A stretch of 64,000 bases of DNA. It comes from Homoserinimonas sedimenticola (lineage in GTDB: Bacteria > Actinomycetota > Actinomycetes > Actinomycetales > Microbacteriaceae). The stretch spans positions 457,165-521,164 of the forward strand of contig NZ_JAPELL010000001.1 of the NCBI RefSeq assembly GCF_026094475.1. The letters run 5' to 3'. A program made the position numbers and the translations under genes. Below, piece after piece: positions 54,588-63,572 of this stretch. Every line of letters begins with the position of its first letter. Within the stretch, counting starts at the first letter, position 1. The notes beneath the pieces were generated by a model that was given only the letters and a program-made list of their open reading frames with translations, was not told where the DNA came from and ran no database searches.

Positions 54588-55987
54588 GCAGACACCCTAT
54601 GCTCTGCCGACCCGGACCCCGCGTCGTCTCTACGGTCGGGTTCGCCCACAAGCACGCGCAGGAGTGCCGCCGCCTTGAGCCTGACCTCCGCGAGCTCCTC
54701 GGCGGGATCCGACAGCACCGTGATACCGCCGCCGGCTCCCACGGTCGCCCCCTCGCCGTCGATCACGATGGTGCGGATGACCATGCCGAGATCGAGGCGC
54801 CCGTCGAGACCGAGGTGGCCGAAGGCACCCGAGTAGATGCCTCGCGCGCGACCCTCGAGGCGGTCGAGGATGCGCGTCGCCTCGCGCTTGGGAGCCCCCG
54901 TCATCGACCCTGCGGGAAAGCACGCCTCGATCGCGTCGATGGCATTCAGCCCTGGCCGCAGCCGGCCTCGCACAGTGCTCACGAGCTGGTGTACGTGCGG
55001 GTAGGTCTCGACGGCGAGCAAGGAGGTGACCTCCACCGATCCGACGTCGCAGACGCGGGTGAAGTCGTTGCGCATGAGGTCGACGATCATGAGGTTCTCG
55101 GCCTGCTCCTTCTCGCTCTCGCGAAGCTCGCGGGCGAGGGCGAGGTCGTTCTCCTGGTCGGCAGCCCGGGGACGAGTCCCCTTGATGGGACGGGTGAGGA
55201 TCGCGCCATCGGGGTCTACCGCGAGGAACTGCTCGGGCGAGGAACTCAAGACCGAGACATCCGCAACCCTCAGGAAGCCGCCGTGATGCGCGGGGCTCGA
55301 GCGACGCAGGGCGAGGTAGGCCTGCAGGGGGTCCGGTGGCGAATCGACATGGGCTGCCGTCGTGAGACACAACTGGTAGGCGTCACCGTTGCGGATGGCG
55401 CGCTGGCACTCCGCGATCATCTCGAGGTATTGCTCCTCACGGTGCGCCCATGTCACAGAGGCCTGCCCGGTCACAGAGGTCTGCGAAGGTGTGGGCTGCG
55501 GCGCGTCTGACGTGGCGACGGTAAGCAGCGCGGCTGCCGTCGCGTCACGCCATACCAACAGCTCCCCGCTCCACTCGGTGCCGAGGGCGAGAAGTGAGAC
55601 GGTGCCCGCCGAATGGTCGAACACCACGGCGCGGTCGACCCACATCATGGCCGCATTCGGATGCTTCGAACTCCTGCCGTGCGCCTCGCACATCGTGTGC
55701 GACCGGAGCTCGTAGCCGAGCCACCCGACCCAGCCGAGGCGGAAGCCGGCGCCCTCGACGACGACGTCCTCATGGTCCCGCAACCCCTCCCGGAGCACGT
55801 CGAGTACACGGGCCCCGCTCTTATCGACCATGACGGATGCCGCCGCGCCCATGGCGCTGACACCCTCGCTCGCGTCGATCCCGCAGTCGAGCCAGAAGCA
55901 GTTCTCATCGCGCCCGTGGAGGGCGACGAAGGCGGCCTGCGGGTCCACCCACAGCCTCAGCCCAGAGTGAAGCACGCGACGACGCAT
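54584..55987 (-). CDS. pabB: Aminodeoxychorismate synthase component I
   Basis: A 467-residue chorismate-utilising enzyme. The C-terminal domain has ILTRPIKGTRPRA, NLMIVDLMRNDFTRVCD, LVSTVRGRLRPG, ACFPAGSMTGAPK and RGIYSGAFGHL, which together match the PabB/TrpE family. Assignment to folate rather than tryptophan synthesis rests on pabC starting 12 bases away on the other strand. The glutamine amidotransferase PabA is not in this window. The ATG at 55987 has the symmetric leaderless geometry described for this intergenic region. Confidence 0.85.
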   Translation of the reverse strand: MRRRVLHSGLRLWVDPQAAFVALHGRDENCFWLDCGIDASEGVSAMGAAASVMVDKSGARVLDVLREGLRDHEDVVVEGAGFRLGWVGWLGYELRSHTMCEAHGRSSKHPNAAMMWVDRAVVFDHSAGTVSLLALGTEWSGELLVWRDATAAALLTVATSDAPQPTPSQTSVTGQASVTWAHREEQYLEMIAECQRAIRNGDAYQLCLTTAAHVDSPPDPLQAYLALRRSSPAHHGGFLRVADVSVLSSSPEQFLAVDPDGAILTRPIKGTRPRAADQENDLALARELRESEKEQAENLMIVDLMRNDFTRVCDVGSVEVTSLLAVETYPHVHQLVSTVRGRLRPGLNAIDAIEACFPAGSMTGAPKREATRILDRLEGRARGIYSGAFGHLGLDGRLDLGMVIRTIVIDGEGATVGAGGGITVLSDPAEELAEVRLKAAALLRVLVGEPDRRDDAGSGSAEHRVSA

Positions 55988-55999
55988 ACGCTAACCCTA
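55987..55999. promoter_or_regulatory. Back-to-back leaderless promoters of pabB and pabC
   Basis: Only 11 bases separate the two ATGs. On the plus strand TACGCT (55987-55992), then six bases, then the pabC ATG. On the minus strand TAGGGT (55994-55999), then six bases, then the pabB ATG. Each hexamer includes the first base of the other gene's start codon. Confidence 0.7.
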
Positions 56000-56796
56000 T
56001 GAGTGCAGAGGGGATCCTGCGGTGGACGCCGTCCGGGCTCGCACCCGCGGAGGCTCACGAATCGGGCGATATCGCGGTGGCGGACTCGTGGCTCGTCGCT
56101 GACGGCGCTGCGCTCGGTCTCGGGATGCACCGCGAACGCTTTCTGCGCACCGCGTCCGACCTCATCCCCGAGGCGGCCGAATTTTGGGACGCCGCGCTCG
56201 CCGCCATTCCGCGCGAGGAGTTCTGGTTTCCGCGCGTGGAGGTGCGCGTGACGCGAGAGGGCCGGGAACTATTGCTGCGTCTCCGCCGCGCGCCGCGCCT
56301 GCAGCGCAGCCTCACACTTGCGACGCACCGCGGCGAGGACCCCCGCACGCACCCTTCCGTGAAGGGGCCCTCCATCGACGCGCTCGCCGCCGTCAGGACG
56401 GCCGCGAAAGCCGAGAGCGCCGCCGACGACGTCGTCATCCTCGATCCGCTCGGGCACATCGTCGAAGGTGCCTCGACCGCGATCGCGTGGTGGCGCGGCG
56501 ACATCCTCTGCCTACCCGCGAAGGAACTCGAACGGGTCGACAGCGTCACCGCCCGCGCACTGACGGCGGTGGCGACGGCGGCAGGCACCTCCATTTCTTG
56601 GGAGACCACCACCCCCTCCGAACTCGACGGGCTCGAGATCTGGGCGCTCAATGCACTGCATGGCCCGCGCATCGTCACCCGCTGGGACGACGGGCCCTCA
56701 CCCGCAGAGGAGCCGGGCCGCCTCGAGACGTGGCGTCGGCGACTCGAGGCGCTGCGCAAGCCCCTCCCGCATCCGAGAGCGCAGGTCGCCACATGA
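55999..56796 (+). CDS. pabC: Aminodeoxychorismate lyase-like class IV aminotransferase
   Basis: A 265-residue fold-type IV PLP protein related to PabC, which releases pyruvate to give 4-aminobenzoate for folate. Family features include GLGMHRERFLRTA, the cofactor lysine in HPSVKGPSIDAL, and DDVVILDPLGHIVEGASTAIAWW with the phosphate-binding segment. The divergent position next to pabB supports the call. The stop overlaps the dedA start as ATGA. Confidence 0.82.
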   Translation: MSAEGILRWTPSGLAPAEAHESGDIAVADSWLVADGAALGLGMHRERFLRTASDLIPEAAEFWDAALAAIPREEFWFPRVEVRVTREGRELLLRLRRAPRLQRSLTLATHRGEDPRTHPSVKGPSIDALAAVRTAAKAESAADDVVILDPLGHIVEGASTAIAWWRGDILCLPAKELERVDSVTARALTAVATAAGTSISWETTTPSELDGLEIWALNALHGPRIVTRWDDGPSPAEEPGRLETWRRRLEALRKPLPHPRAQVAT

Positions 56797-57461
56797 ACGA
56801 GATACTCACCTGGATTCTCGATCTGGTGCAATCGGTCGACCCCGTCGTGCGCACCGTGCTCGCGGGAGTGGGCATCCTGCTCGAAACCTCGGTGCTCGTC
56901 GGCCTCATCGTCCCCGGCGACACGATCGTGATCGTCGCCTCAACGGCGATCGACGGAGTCGTCGAATACGTAGCGATGCTGCTCGCGGTCGTCGTAGGTG
57001 CTCTGGGAGGCGAGAGCATCGGCTTCATGCTCGGGCGCTTGTTCGGTCCGCGAATCAGGGCGAGCCGCCTCGGCAGACGCATCGGCGAGAAGCAATGGGT
57101 GCGCGCCGAGAACTACACCGATCGCCGGGCCGGTGTCGCCGTCTTCATCTCCCGCTTCCTGCCCGTGCTGCACTCGCTCGTGCCGCTGACTGCCGGGATG
57201 AGCACGATGCGGTACCGCACGTTCATGGCGTGGACGGTTCCCGCCTGCTTTCTCTGGGCCAGCGGCTATGTCACCGTCGGGTGGCTCGCAGCAGGGTCAT
57301 ATCGAGAGCTCTCGGAGCAGCTGCACTCGGCCGGCTACATCTTCGTCGGCGTCGTCGTCGCGTTTCTCCTGCTCGTCGTGCTGGCGAAGCGACTCCTCGG
57401 CCGAGCCGAGGCGCGCTACATGGATCGCGCGGGCGACGGGGATGCCACGACCGAGGGCTGA
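56793..57461 (+). CDS. DedA-family membrane protein
   Basis: A 222-residue membrane protein of the DedA/Tvp38 (SNARE-associated) family. It has the amphipathic VGLIVPGDTIVIVAS near residue 35, GGESIGFMLGRLFG, and the conserved FISRFLPVLHSLVPLTAGMS, which holds the arginine and proline needed for function. Family members support undecaprenyl phosphate or lipid recycling and membrane homeostasis. It overlaps the end of pabC by four bases. The TetR gene converges with it three bases beyond its stop. Confidence 0.88.
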   Translation: MNEILTWILDLVQSVDPVVRTVLAGVGILLETSVLVGLIVPGDTIVIVASTAIDGVVEYVAMLLAVVVGALGGESIGFMLGRLFGPRIRASRLGRRIGEKQWVRAENYTDRRAGVAVFISRFLPVLHSLVPLTAGMSTMRYRTFMAWTVPACFLWASGYVTVGWLAAGSYRELSEQLHSAGYIFVGVVVAFLLLVVLAKRLLGRAEARYMDRAGDGDATTEG

Positions 57462-57464
57462 GAG

Positions 57465-58109
57465 TCAGGCCGCAGTCGCGCTCGAGAGGTAAGCGTGCGC
57501 AGCCGCGCGGGCCTCGGTGATGACGCGCTCGTCGCCTGAAGCGTCGAACGCGAACGCCCGGGCAAGGAGCGAGTCGACCACCTGGAGGACGACCTCGATT
57601 CGCAGCGGCAACTCCTCGTCGGCCAGGTCGAAACGGTCCGACAGCGCCTCCGCGACGACGGCGGCGACAACGGCAATGTTCGTGCGCTCGCCCTCGCGCG
57701 GCCGAACGTCGATGACGTCTCCGAAGCGAAGCGAACGGAAGCCGGGCTTGGTTGAGAACCACGAGACGGCCGTGTCGATCACGTGATCGATCGCCGATTC
57801 CCACGTGTCGATGCCGTCGGTCTGCAGCTCCGCGCGCACCTCGTCGATGAACTCGCCCAGGAATCGGATGCTCAGGCTCTGAAGCACCGCGATGCGGTCG
57901 GGGAAGTATCGGTAGACGGTGCCGATGGAAGCGCCCGCGCGCTCCGCGACCATCGCGGTGGTCAGCCGCTCGTAGCCGATCTCGTCGATGACCTCGGCGG
58001 CGGAGTCGAGCAGACGCGTCAGCCGGGCTGCGCTCCGAGCCTGAACGGGTTCATTGCGCAGGCTCGCGGTCGTGGCCTGCAGGGCGGCGTCCAGGTCGGG
58101 GTGTTGCAA
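57465..58109 (-). CDS. TetR-family transcriptional regulator
   Basis: A 214-residue one-domain-plus-ligand regulator. The N-terminal helix-turn-helix is AARLTRLLDSAAEVIDEIGYERLTTAMVAERAGASIGTVYRYFPD, followed by a helical ligand domain. The TTG at 58109 has GGGAG six bases upstream. Its target is not readable; the divergent App1-like gene and the gap between them are the obvious candidates. A TAGTAT hexamer at 58148-58153 on the minus strand is a possible -10. Confidence 0.88.
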   Translation of the reverse strand: MQHPDLDAALQATTASLRNEPVQARSAARLTRLLDSAAEVIDEIGYERLTTAMVAERAGASIGTVYRYFPDRIAVLQSLSIRFLGEFIDEVRAELQTDGIDTWESAIDHVIDTAVSWFSTKPGFRSLRFGDVIDVRPREGERTNIAVVAAVVAEALSDRFDLADEELPLRIEVVLQVVDSLLARAFAFDASGDERVITEARAAAHAYLSSATAA

Positions 58110-58158
58110 GTGGGGCTCCCTTAATGGTTACGAAAGATCAGCTTGAAATACTACGCCT

Positions 58159-58177
58159 CGCCCCCGCGACGGGGGCG
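58159..58177. repeat. Perfect inverted repeat in the TetR/App1 intergenic region
   Basis: CGCCCCC (58159-58165) and GGGGGCG (58171-58177) with a 5-base loop, placed between the divergent genes and just upstream of the TetR -10 candidate. It could be part of an operator or a cruciform. Confidence 0.4.
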
Positions 58178-58296
58178 TGCCGAGGGCCGTGCTCGGCAAT
58201 GTCGAAGGAAACTGTCAGCCTCGGATTAAATGCGACCAAGAGGGCCAGGAAGTCGCCCCGCTCACCGTCGGCACGACCTCGTGCCAGACTGGAGCA

Positions 58297-59358
58297 ATGG
58301 CGAAGTCCGGGAACCCGTCGCGTGCCGACGCCGAGCCGCAGCTTCCCCACTTCGCATCCCGGCTTGAGGATGCCTTCCACGACTTCCGCGAACGCCGCGC
58401 GCGGCGCCGTGGGCACACCCCCACGATCATCCCGTACACGGGCTACGGGTCCCCCGGCTGGATCCGCGTGCTGGGCCGCGTCCTGCTCTCGAAACCCGGA
58501 TCGAAGGCCCGCTACAAGAAGATCCGCGGGTGGCGCAGCTTCACCAGCGTGCCCCTCAACGACGTCACCGTGACGATTCAGGTCGGCGACGCCACCCACG
58601 TGGTGAGCGCTGATCGGGGCGGTGTGGTCGACGCCGTCGTACACGCCGACCTTCCCGCCGGGTGGAACACAGTGACCATGCAGACGGAAGGCTCGGAACG
58701 CATCGACGCGAGCGTCTTCGTGGTCGCCCCCGACGTGCGCTTCGGGCTCATCTCCGACGTCGACGACACCGTCATGGTGACGGCGTTGCCGAGGCCCTTC
58801 CTCGCCGCATGGAACACCTTCGTGCTCGATGAGCACGCGCGGCGGCCCGTGCCCGGGATGGCCGTGCTCTATGAGCGGCTGCTGCACGATCATCCGGGTG
58901 CCCCCTGCTTCTACCTCTCCACGGGCGCCTGGAACGTCGCGCCCACCCTCACCCGCTTCCTCCGGCGGCACCTCTATCCGAGCGGTCCCCTTCTGCTCAC
59001 CGACTGGGGCCCGACCCGCGATCGCTGGTTCCGCAGCGGGCGACTGCACAAGGAGGAGACGCTGCGCAGGCTTGCAAAGGAGTTTCCCGACATGCGGTGG
59101 TTGCTGGTGGGCGACGACGGCCAGCATGACCCCGAGCTCTACGGCAGCTTCGCAGCCGACCATCCCGAGCAGGTCGACGCGATCGCCATCCGCCAGCTCA
59201 CGCCGGGAGAGGCCGTCCTTGCCGGCGGCCGCAAGTCCGACGACGACCACGTGGGGGCCGACGGCGTCCCCTGGTACCACGCCCCCGACGGGGCCGGCCT
59301 CTCGGAACAGCTCATCGGCCCCGACCCGCGGCAGGACCTCGATCCGCTCAGCGGATGA
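58297..59358 (+). CDS. App1-type phosphatidate phosphatase-domain protein
   Basis: A 353-residue protein of the DUF2183/App1 family. The HAD-like phosphatase core starts at FGLISDVDDTVMVTALPRP (DXDXT) and includes CFYLSTGAWNVAPTLTRFL and LLTDWGP, with LVGDDGQHDPELYGSFA near the C terminus. An N-terminal domain of about 145 residues with beta-rich character precedes it. Yeast App1 is a phosphatidate phosphatase; the bacterial substrate is unknown. The ATG at 58297 follows CAGACT and six bases. Divergent from the TetR gene. Confidence 0.85.
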   Translation: MAKSGNPSRADAEPQLPHFASRLEDAFHDFRERRARRRGHTPTIIPYTGYGSPGWIRVLGRVLLSKPGSKARYKKIRGWRSFTSVPLNDVTVTIQVGDATHVVSADRGGVVDAVVHADLPAGWNTVTMQTEGSERIDASVFVVAPDVRFGLISDVDDTVMVTALPRPFLAAWNTFVLDEHARRPVPGMAVLYERLLHDHPGAPCFYLSTGAWNVAPTLTRFLRRHLYPSGPLLLTDWGPTRDRWFRSGRLHKEETLRRLAKEFPDMRWLLVGDDGQHDPELYGSFAADHPEQVDAIAIRQLTPGEAVLAGGRKSDDDHVGADGVPWYHAPDGAGLSEQLIGPDPRQDLDPLSG

Positions 59359-59455
59359 GCGAGTGGACCGGCCGGTGCCGAGCAGGCGATGGACTACCCT
59401 TGTCTGCGGCCTGCCCGCCGCGTGAGCATCGGCGCCGCACCAGCATGGAGTAACG

Positions 59456-60283
59456 ATGATCGAGCATCCCCCCGTTGAACGCTTTCCCCTCGCGATCAGG
59501 ACCCTCACGGTGTCCTCGACCACGCGCCTCGGTGCGTCGTTCGTGCGGGTCACTCTCACGGGAGACGACCTGGCGGACTTCGCGGCCCCCGGCCCCGCCG
59601 ACCACGTCAAAGCATTCTTTCCTGACCCGACGACGGGCGAGCTCGCGGTTCCTCGCCTCACGGCAGAAGGCATGGCCCGCCCCGACACCGGAACGGTCCT
59701 CGCACGCGATTACACACCCCGATCCTTCCGAGCCGCCGAAGACGACCGCCCGGCGGAGCTCGACATCGACTTCGTCGTGCACGGCGCCTCCGCCCCTGCC
59801 AGCTCCTGGGCGGCGAAGGCGGCTCCCGGGGACACTCTCGTCATCGCGGGCCCCCGCGGCTCGCACCCCGCACCGACGGGAATGGACCGGGTCGTCCTCG
59901 GAGCCGACGCCACCGCCCTGCCCGCGGTCGCCCGCTGGATCGAGATGCTGCCGGAGGACGTGGAGATCTGCGCCTTCGTTGAGCTCGACCACCCCTCAGA
60001 TGCCGGCTATCTCGAGCCCGAGCTCGTCCATCGCGCCAGCGTCATCTGGCTCGATCGCGGCGACGGCGCCCTTGAGCGGGGCATTCGAAACGTGGACGAC
60101 ATCGACGAGAGCACCTACTTCTGGATCGCGGGCGAGGCAGGCGGTCTGGTTCCCATCCGGCGGCACCTCCGTCGCGAGCTCGGCCTCCCGGCACGCCAGG
60201 TCAAGGTCGACGGCTATTGGCGAGCGGGCGAAGCGGGGCGCGACCACCACGCCCCCCTAGACCCGAACGAACCCGAGGACTGA
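59456..60283 (+). CDS. Siderophore-interacting protein (FAD/NAD(P)H ferric reductase type)
   Basis: A 275-residue SIP/ViuB-like protein that releases iron from ferric siderophores by reduction. The FAD-binding domain contains RDYTPRSFRAAED and ELDIDFVVHGASAPASSWAA, followed by GDTLVIAGPRGSHPAP. The NAD(P)H region has VVLGADATALPAVARWIE and a conserved C-terminal ARQVKVDGYWRAGEAG. The ATG at 59456 has GGAG five bases upstream. No siderophore transport genes are adjacent, and no iron box is obvious. Confidence 0.9.
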   Translation: MIEHPPVERFPLAIRTLTVSSTTRLGASFVRVTLTGDDLADFAAPGPADHVKAFFPDPTTGELAVPRLTAEGMARPDTGTVLARDYTPRSFRAAEDDRPAELDIDFVVHGASAPASSWAAKAAPGDTLVIAGPRGSHPAPTGMDRVVLGADATALPAVARWIEMLPEDVEICAFVELDHPSDAGYLEPELVHRASVIWLDRGDGALERGIRNVDDIDESTYFWIAGEAGGLVPIRRHLRRELGLPARQVKVDGYWRAGEAGRDHHAPLDPNEPED

Positions 60284-60297
60284 CTCGCCGAGGCCAC

Positions 60298-61692
60298 TCA
60301 GGCAAGCGGTTCCGACCAGCCCTCCGGTCCCATTGAGCCTGCCGGGTACTCCTCCATCGGCACATTTCCCTCCCGCCACGACGTGAGCACCGGCTCCACT
60401 ATTCGCCAGCACTCCTCGATGACGTCGCCGCGCAGCGAGAGCGTCGGATCGCTCGTGAGGATGCCCGACAGCACCTCCCCGTATGGCCCGAGGTCCGCAG
60501 TCCCGAGCCGTGCCTCGAAGGTTACGCAGTCGAGGTCGAAGGGGTCCCCGCCTCCGTTCATGAGCACGTCGAGGCGGACATCCTCAGGACTGAGCGAGAT
60601 GCGGAGCCGGCTCGGCTCGCTCACGCCCAACAGGCCGTCTGGCAGGTGCGGAACGTCACGGAACGTGATGATGATCTCCTTGCGCTCCGCCCCGACCGCC
60701 TTCCCGGAGCGCAGGCGGAAGGGCACTCCGGCCCAGCGCCAGTTCTCGACCGTGACGCTCATCTCCGCGAGTGTCTCCGTCTGGCGCGAGGGATCGACGC
60801 CCTGCTCGTCGACGTAGGCAGGGAGCTCACGCTCGCCAATCCGGCCCGCCGTATAGCGAGCCCTCCTGCTGGCGCTTGCGGGGGCCCCGGGGCCGACCCG
60901 CGTCGCTCTGAGCACCTGCGCCATGCCTCCGCGGAGGTCGTCGGCAGTCAACGACGACGGCGGTTCCATCGCGACGAGGGCGAGCACCTGCAGCAGGTGG
61001 CTCTGGATCATGTCGACAAGGGCCCCCGCCGAGTCGTAGTACCCGGCGCGCCCCTCGAGTGCGAGGGTTTCGTCGAAGACGATGTCGACCGACTCGATCG
61101 CGTCCCGATTCCAGGAATGCTCGAAGAGTCGATTTGCGAAGCGCAGGCCAAGCAGATTGAGCACGGTCGACTTGCCGAGGAAGTGATCGACCCGGTGCAC
61201 GCGGCGCTCTGGAACGACGGCGGTCACGAGGTCATTGAGATGCGCGGCGCTCTGCAAGCCCGTTCCGAAAGGCTTCTCGAGCGCCAGAACGGTGCCCTTC
61301 GGCACGGAAACCGACTGCATGACCGCGACTGAGGCCTCCGTGACCGCGGGCGGAAGGGCGAAGTAGATTGCAGGGGTGCCGGCGGCAGCCTCAAAGACGC
61401 GCGTGAGATCGTCGGGAGACGTGACATCCGCCCTCAGGTACCGGGCTTCCCGGGCGAGCCTCTCCGCCGCCTCGCTCGTCGCTCCGCCCGACTCGAATGC
61501 CTCGGCGACCCGCCGACGCCACTCGTCGTCGCTCAGCTCCACCATTCCGACACCGAGCAGCCGGAGACGGGAGACATCGAGACCCGCTCCGCCTCCGGAG
61601 TCGACGAGCTGGCCGAGGCCGGGCAGGAGCAGGCGACGGGTGAGATCCCCGCCCGCTCCGAAGATCACGAGAACGTCAGGCGTTGAGGACAT
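60298..61692 (-). CDS. zwf: Glucose-6-phosphate dehydrogenase
   Basis: A 464-residue enzyme of the oxidative pentose phosphate pathway. The cofactor site is VLVIFGAGGDLTRRLLLPGL near the N terminus, the catalytic motif is RRVHRVDHFLGKSTV, and ALEKPFGTGLQSA and FDETLALEGRAGYYDSAGALVDM are conserved segments. I chose the ATG at 61692 because TACCGT ends seven bases upstream; an ATG six bases further upstream would overlap that spacing. It is divergent from a GH15 hydrolase gene. Confidence 0.92.
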   Translation of the reverse strand: MSSTPDVLVIFGAGGDLTRRLLLPGLGQLVDSGGGAGLDVSRLRLLGVGMVELSDDEWRRRVAEAFESGGATSEAAERLAREARYLRADVTSPDDLTRVFEAAAGTPAIYFALPPAVTEASVAVMQSVSVPKGTVLALEKPFGTGLQSAAHLNDLVTAVVPERRVHRVDHFLGKSTVLNLLGLRFANRLFEHSWNRDAIESVDIVFDETLALEGRAGYYDSAGALVDMIQSHLLQVLALVAMEPPSSLTADDLRGGMAQVLRATRVGPGAPASASRRARYTAGRIGERELPAYVDEQGVDPSRQTETLAEMSVTVENWRWAGVPFRLRSGKAVGAERKEIIITFRDVPHLPDGLLGVSEPSRLRISLSPEDVRLDVLMNGGGDPFDLDCVTFEARLGTADLGPYGEVLSGILTSDPTLSLRGDVIEECWRIVEPVLTSWREGNVPMEEYPAGSMGPEGWSEPLA

Positions 61693-61722
61693 GCCCATCA
61701 CGGTAGGTGCGAACATTGGACG

Positions 61723-63543
61723 ATGGCTCTGAAAATCGAGGACTACGCACTGATCGGAGACTGTCACACGGGAGCGCTCGTCGGGCGCGACGGCTCGATC
61801 GACTGGTTGTGCTTCCCCCGCTTCGACTCCGACTCCCTCTTCGGCGCGCTACTCGGAGGCGAACAGCACGGGCGTTGGCTTGTGGCACCAGTAGGCGAGG
61901 TGATCGAGACCAGCAGGCGCTATGACGGGGACACCTTCATCCTCGTCACTCGATGGGTCACGCGGGAGGGAGAGGTCGAGGTCACCGAGTTCATGCCGCA
62001 CGGCAATCGCCGTGCCGACATCGTGAGGCGGGTCCGCGGCATCCGGGGCACGGTGGCGATGCAACAGGATCTGCGCGTGCGCCTCGGCTACGCCGACGCC
62101 ATGCCGTGGGTGCGGCAGAAGCCCGAGGAGGGCGGCAACGCGCTCATCGCCGTCGCCGGGCCCGACGCCGTCGTCGTGCGCGGGCCACACCTCGCGAAGT
62201 ACGATCACGCGCACCGGTGCGAGTTCGAGGTGAGCGAGGGCGACACCGTGGATATCTCCCTCATGTGGTTCCCCTCGCACCGCGAGGTTCCCCCGCCGCT
62301 CGACGTCGACGAGAGCCTCGAACATACGAGGGCGTGGTGGAACGACTGGGCGGGCTCCGCCGAGGTGCATGGTCGCTACGCCGACGCCGTCATGCGCTCC
62401 CTCCTCGTGCTCAAGGCGCTCACGCACGAAGACACGGGCGGCATCGTCGCGGCGGCCACGACCAGCCTGCCCGAGCACTGGGGCGGAGTGCGCAACTGGG
62501 ACTACCGCTTCGTCTGGCTGCGGGACGCCTCTCAGACGCTCGAAGTACTCGTGAGCCGCGGCTTCCGCGACGAGGTGCTGCCCTGGAGGGGCTGGCTCCT
62601 CCGGGCTATCGCGGGCGACCCCGCCGACATCCAGATCATGTACGGCCTCTCGGGCGAGCGCGTGCTCACGGAACACGTGATCGACAGCCTGCCGGGCTAC
62701 GAGGGCGCGAGCCCTGTGAGACGAGGGAACGGCGCGTACGGGCAGTACCAGGGCGATGTCTTCGGCGAACTCATGATCGCGCTGCAGAAGGCCCGCGAGA
62801 TCGGCATCGAGGAGGGCCGGTTCTCCTGGCCGCTGCAGCGCGCCATCATGAGCTTCGTCGAGGAGAACTGGCAGCGGCCCGACAACGGCATCTGGGAGAT
62901 CCGCGGCCCCCTTCGACACTTCACGCACTCCAGGGTCATGCTCTGGGCCGCCTTCGACTCCGCTATCAAAGGCGTGCGGGAGCACGGACTCGACGGCCCC
63001 GTGGAGCGTTGGGAGAGGTGCCGGGAGGAGATCCGACACGAGATCGAGGAGAAGGGCTTCGATGAGGAGCTCGGCTCCTATACGCAGCACTACGGCAGCA
63101 AAGAGGTGGATGCCTCCCTCCTGCAGCTCGCCCAGGTCGGGTACGTCGACTACGACGACGAACGGATGCTCGGCACCGTCGCCCAGATCGAGAAGCAGCT
63201 GATGAGAGACGGGCTCCTGCTGCGCTACCGCACGGAGGAGGGAGTCGACGGTCTGCCTCCCGGCGAGCATCCGTTTCTAGTGTGCTCGTTCTGGCTCGTC
63301 GAGCAGTACGCGCTCGGCGGGCGGCTCGACGAGGCGCGGCAGCTCATGGATCGACTGGTCAGCTACTGCAACGACGTCGGGCTGCTCTCTGAGGAGTACG
63401 ACGTCGAGCTCGGAAGACAGGTGGGCAACACCCCGCAGGCGCTCTCCCACCTTGGCCTCGTGCGCGCCGCCGGCGCTATCGAATACGCGGGGGCACGCCC
63501 CGATCGACCCGAGCTCGCAACCGTGTCGCAGGGAGCGCCGTAG
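61723..63543 (+). CDS. GH15-family hydrolase (trehalase/glucoamylase-like)
   Basis: A 606-residue glycoside hydrolase. The N-terminal beta-sandwich (IEDYALIGDCHTGALVGRDGSIDWLCFPRFD) is followed by an (alpha/alpha)6 barrel with LPEHWGGVRNWDYRFVWLRDAS, RNW.YRF being diagnostic, and a C-terminal GEHPFLVCSFWLVEQYALGG carrying a likely catalytic glutamate. Related actinobacterial proteins act as trehalases or glucoamylases. No signal peptide is present, so it is cytosolic. The product, glucose, could feed zwf through G6P; the divergent pairing supports that link. The ATG at 61723 has no ribosome-binding site. Confidence 0.88.
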   Translation: MALKIEDYALIGDCHTGALVGRDGSIDWLCFPRFDSDSLFGALLGGEQHGRWLVAPVGEVIETSRRYDGDTFILVTRWVTREGEVEVTEFMPHGNRRADIVRRVRGIRGTVAMQQDLRVRLGYADAMPWVRQKPEEGGNALIAVAGPDAVVVRGPHLAKYDHAHRCEFEVSEGDTVDISLMWFPSHREVPPPLDVDESLEHTRAWWNDWAGSAEVHGRYADAVMRSLLVLKALTHEDTGGIVAAATTSLPEHWGGVRNWDYRFVWLRDASQTLEVLVSRGFRDEVLPWRGWLLRAIAGDPADIQIMYGLSGERVLTEHVIDSLPGYEGASPVRRGNGAYGQYQGDVFGELMIALQKAREIGIEEGRFSWPLQRAIMSFVEENWQRPDNGIWEIRGPLRHFTHSRVMLWAAFDSAIKGVREHGLDGPVERWERCREEIRHEIEEKGFDEELGSYTQHYGSKEVDASLLQLAQVGYVDYDDERMLGTVAQIEKQLMRDGLLLRYRTEEGVDGLPPGEHPFLVCSFWLVEQYALGGRLDEARQLMDRLVSYCNDVGLLSEEYDVELGRQVGNTPQALSHLGLVRAAGAIEYAGARPDRPELATVSQGAP

Positions 63544-63560
63544 CGGGGCGACGACGGGCG

Positions 63561-63566
63561 TACCGT
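63561..63566 (+). promoter_or_regulatory. -10 hexamer of the FUSC gene (leaderless geometry)
   Basis: TACCGT followed by GAAGGT and the ATG at 63573. Confidence 0.55.
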
Positions 63567-63572
63567 GAAGGT

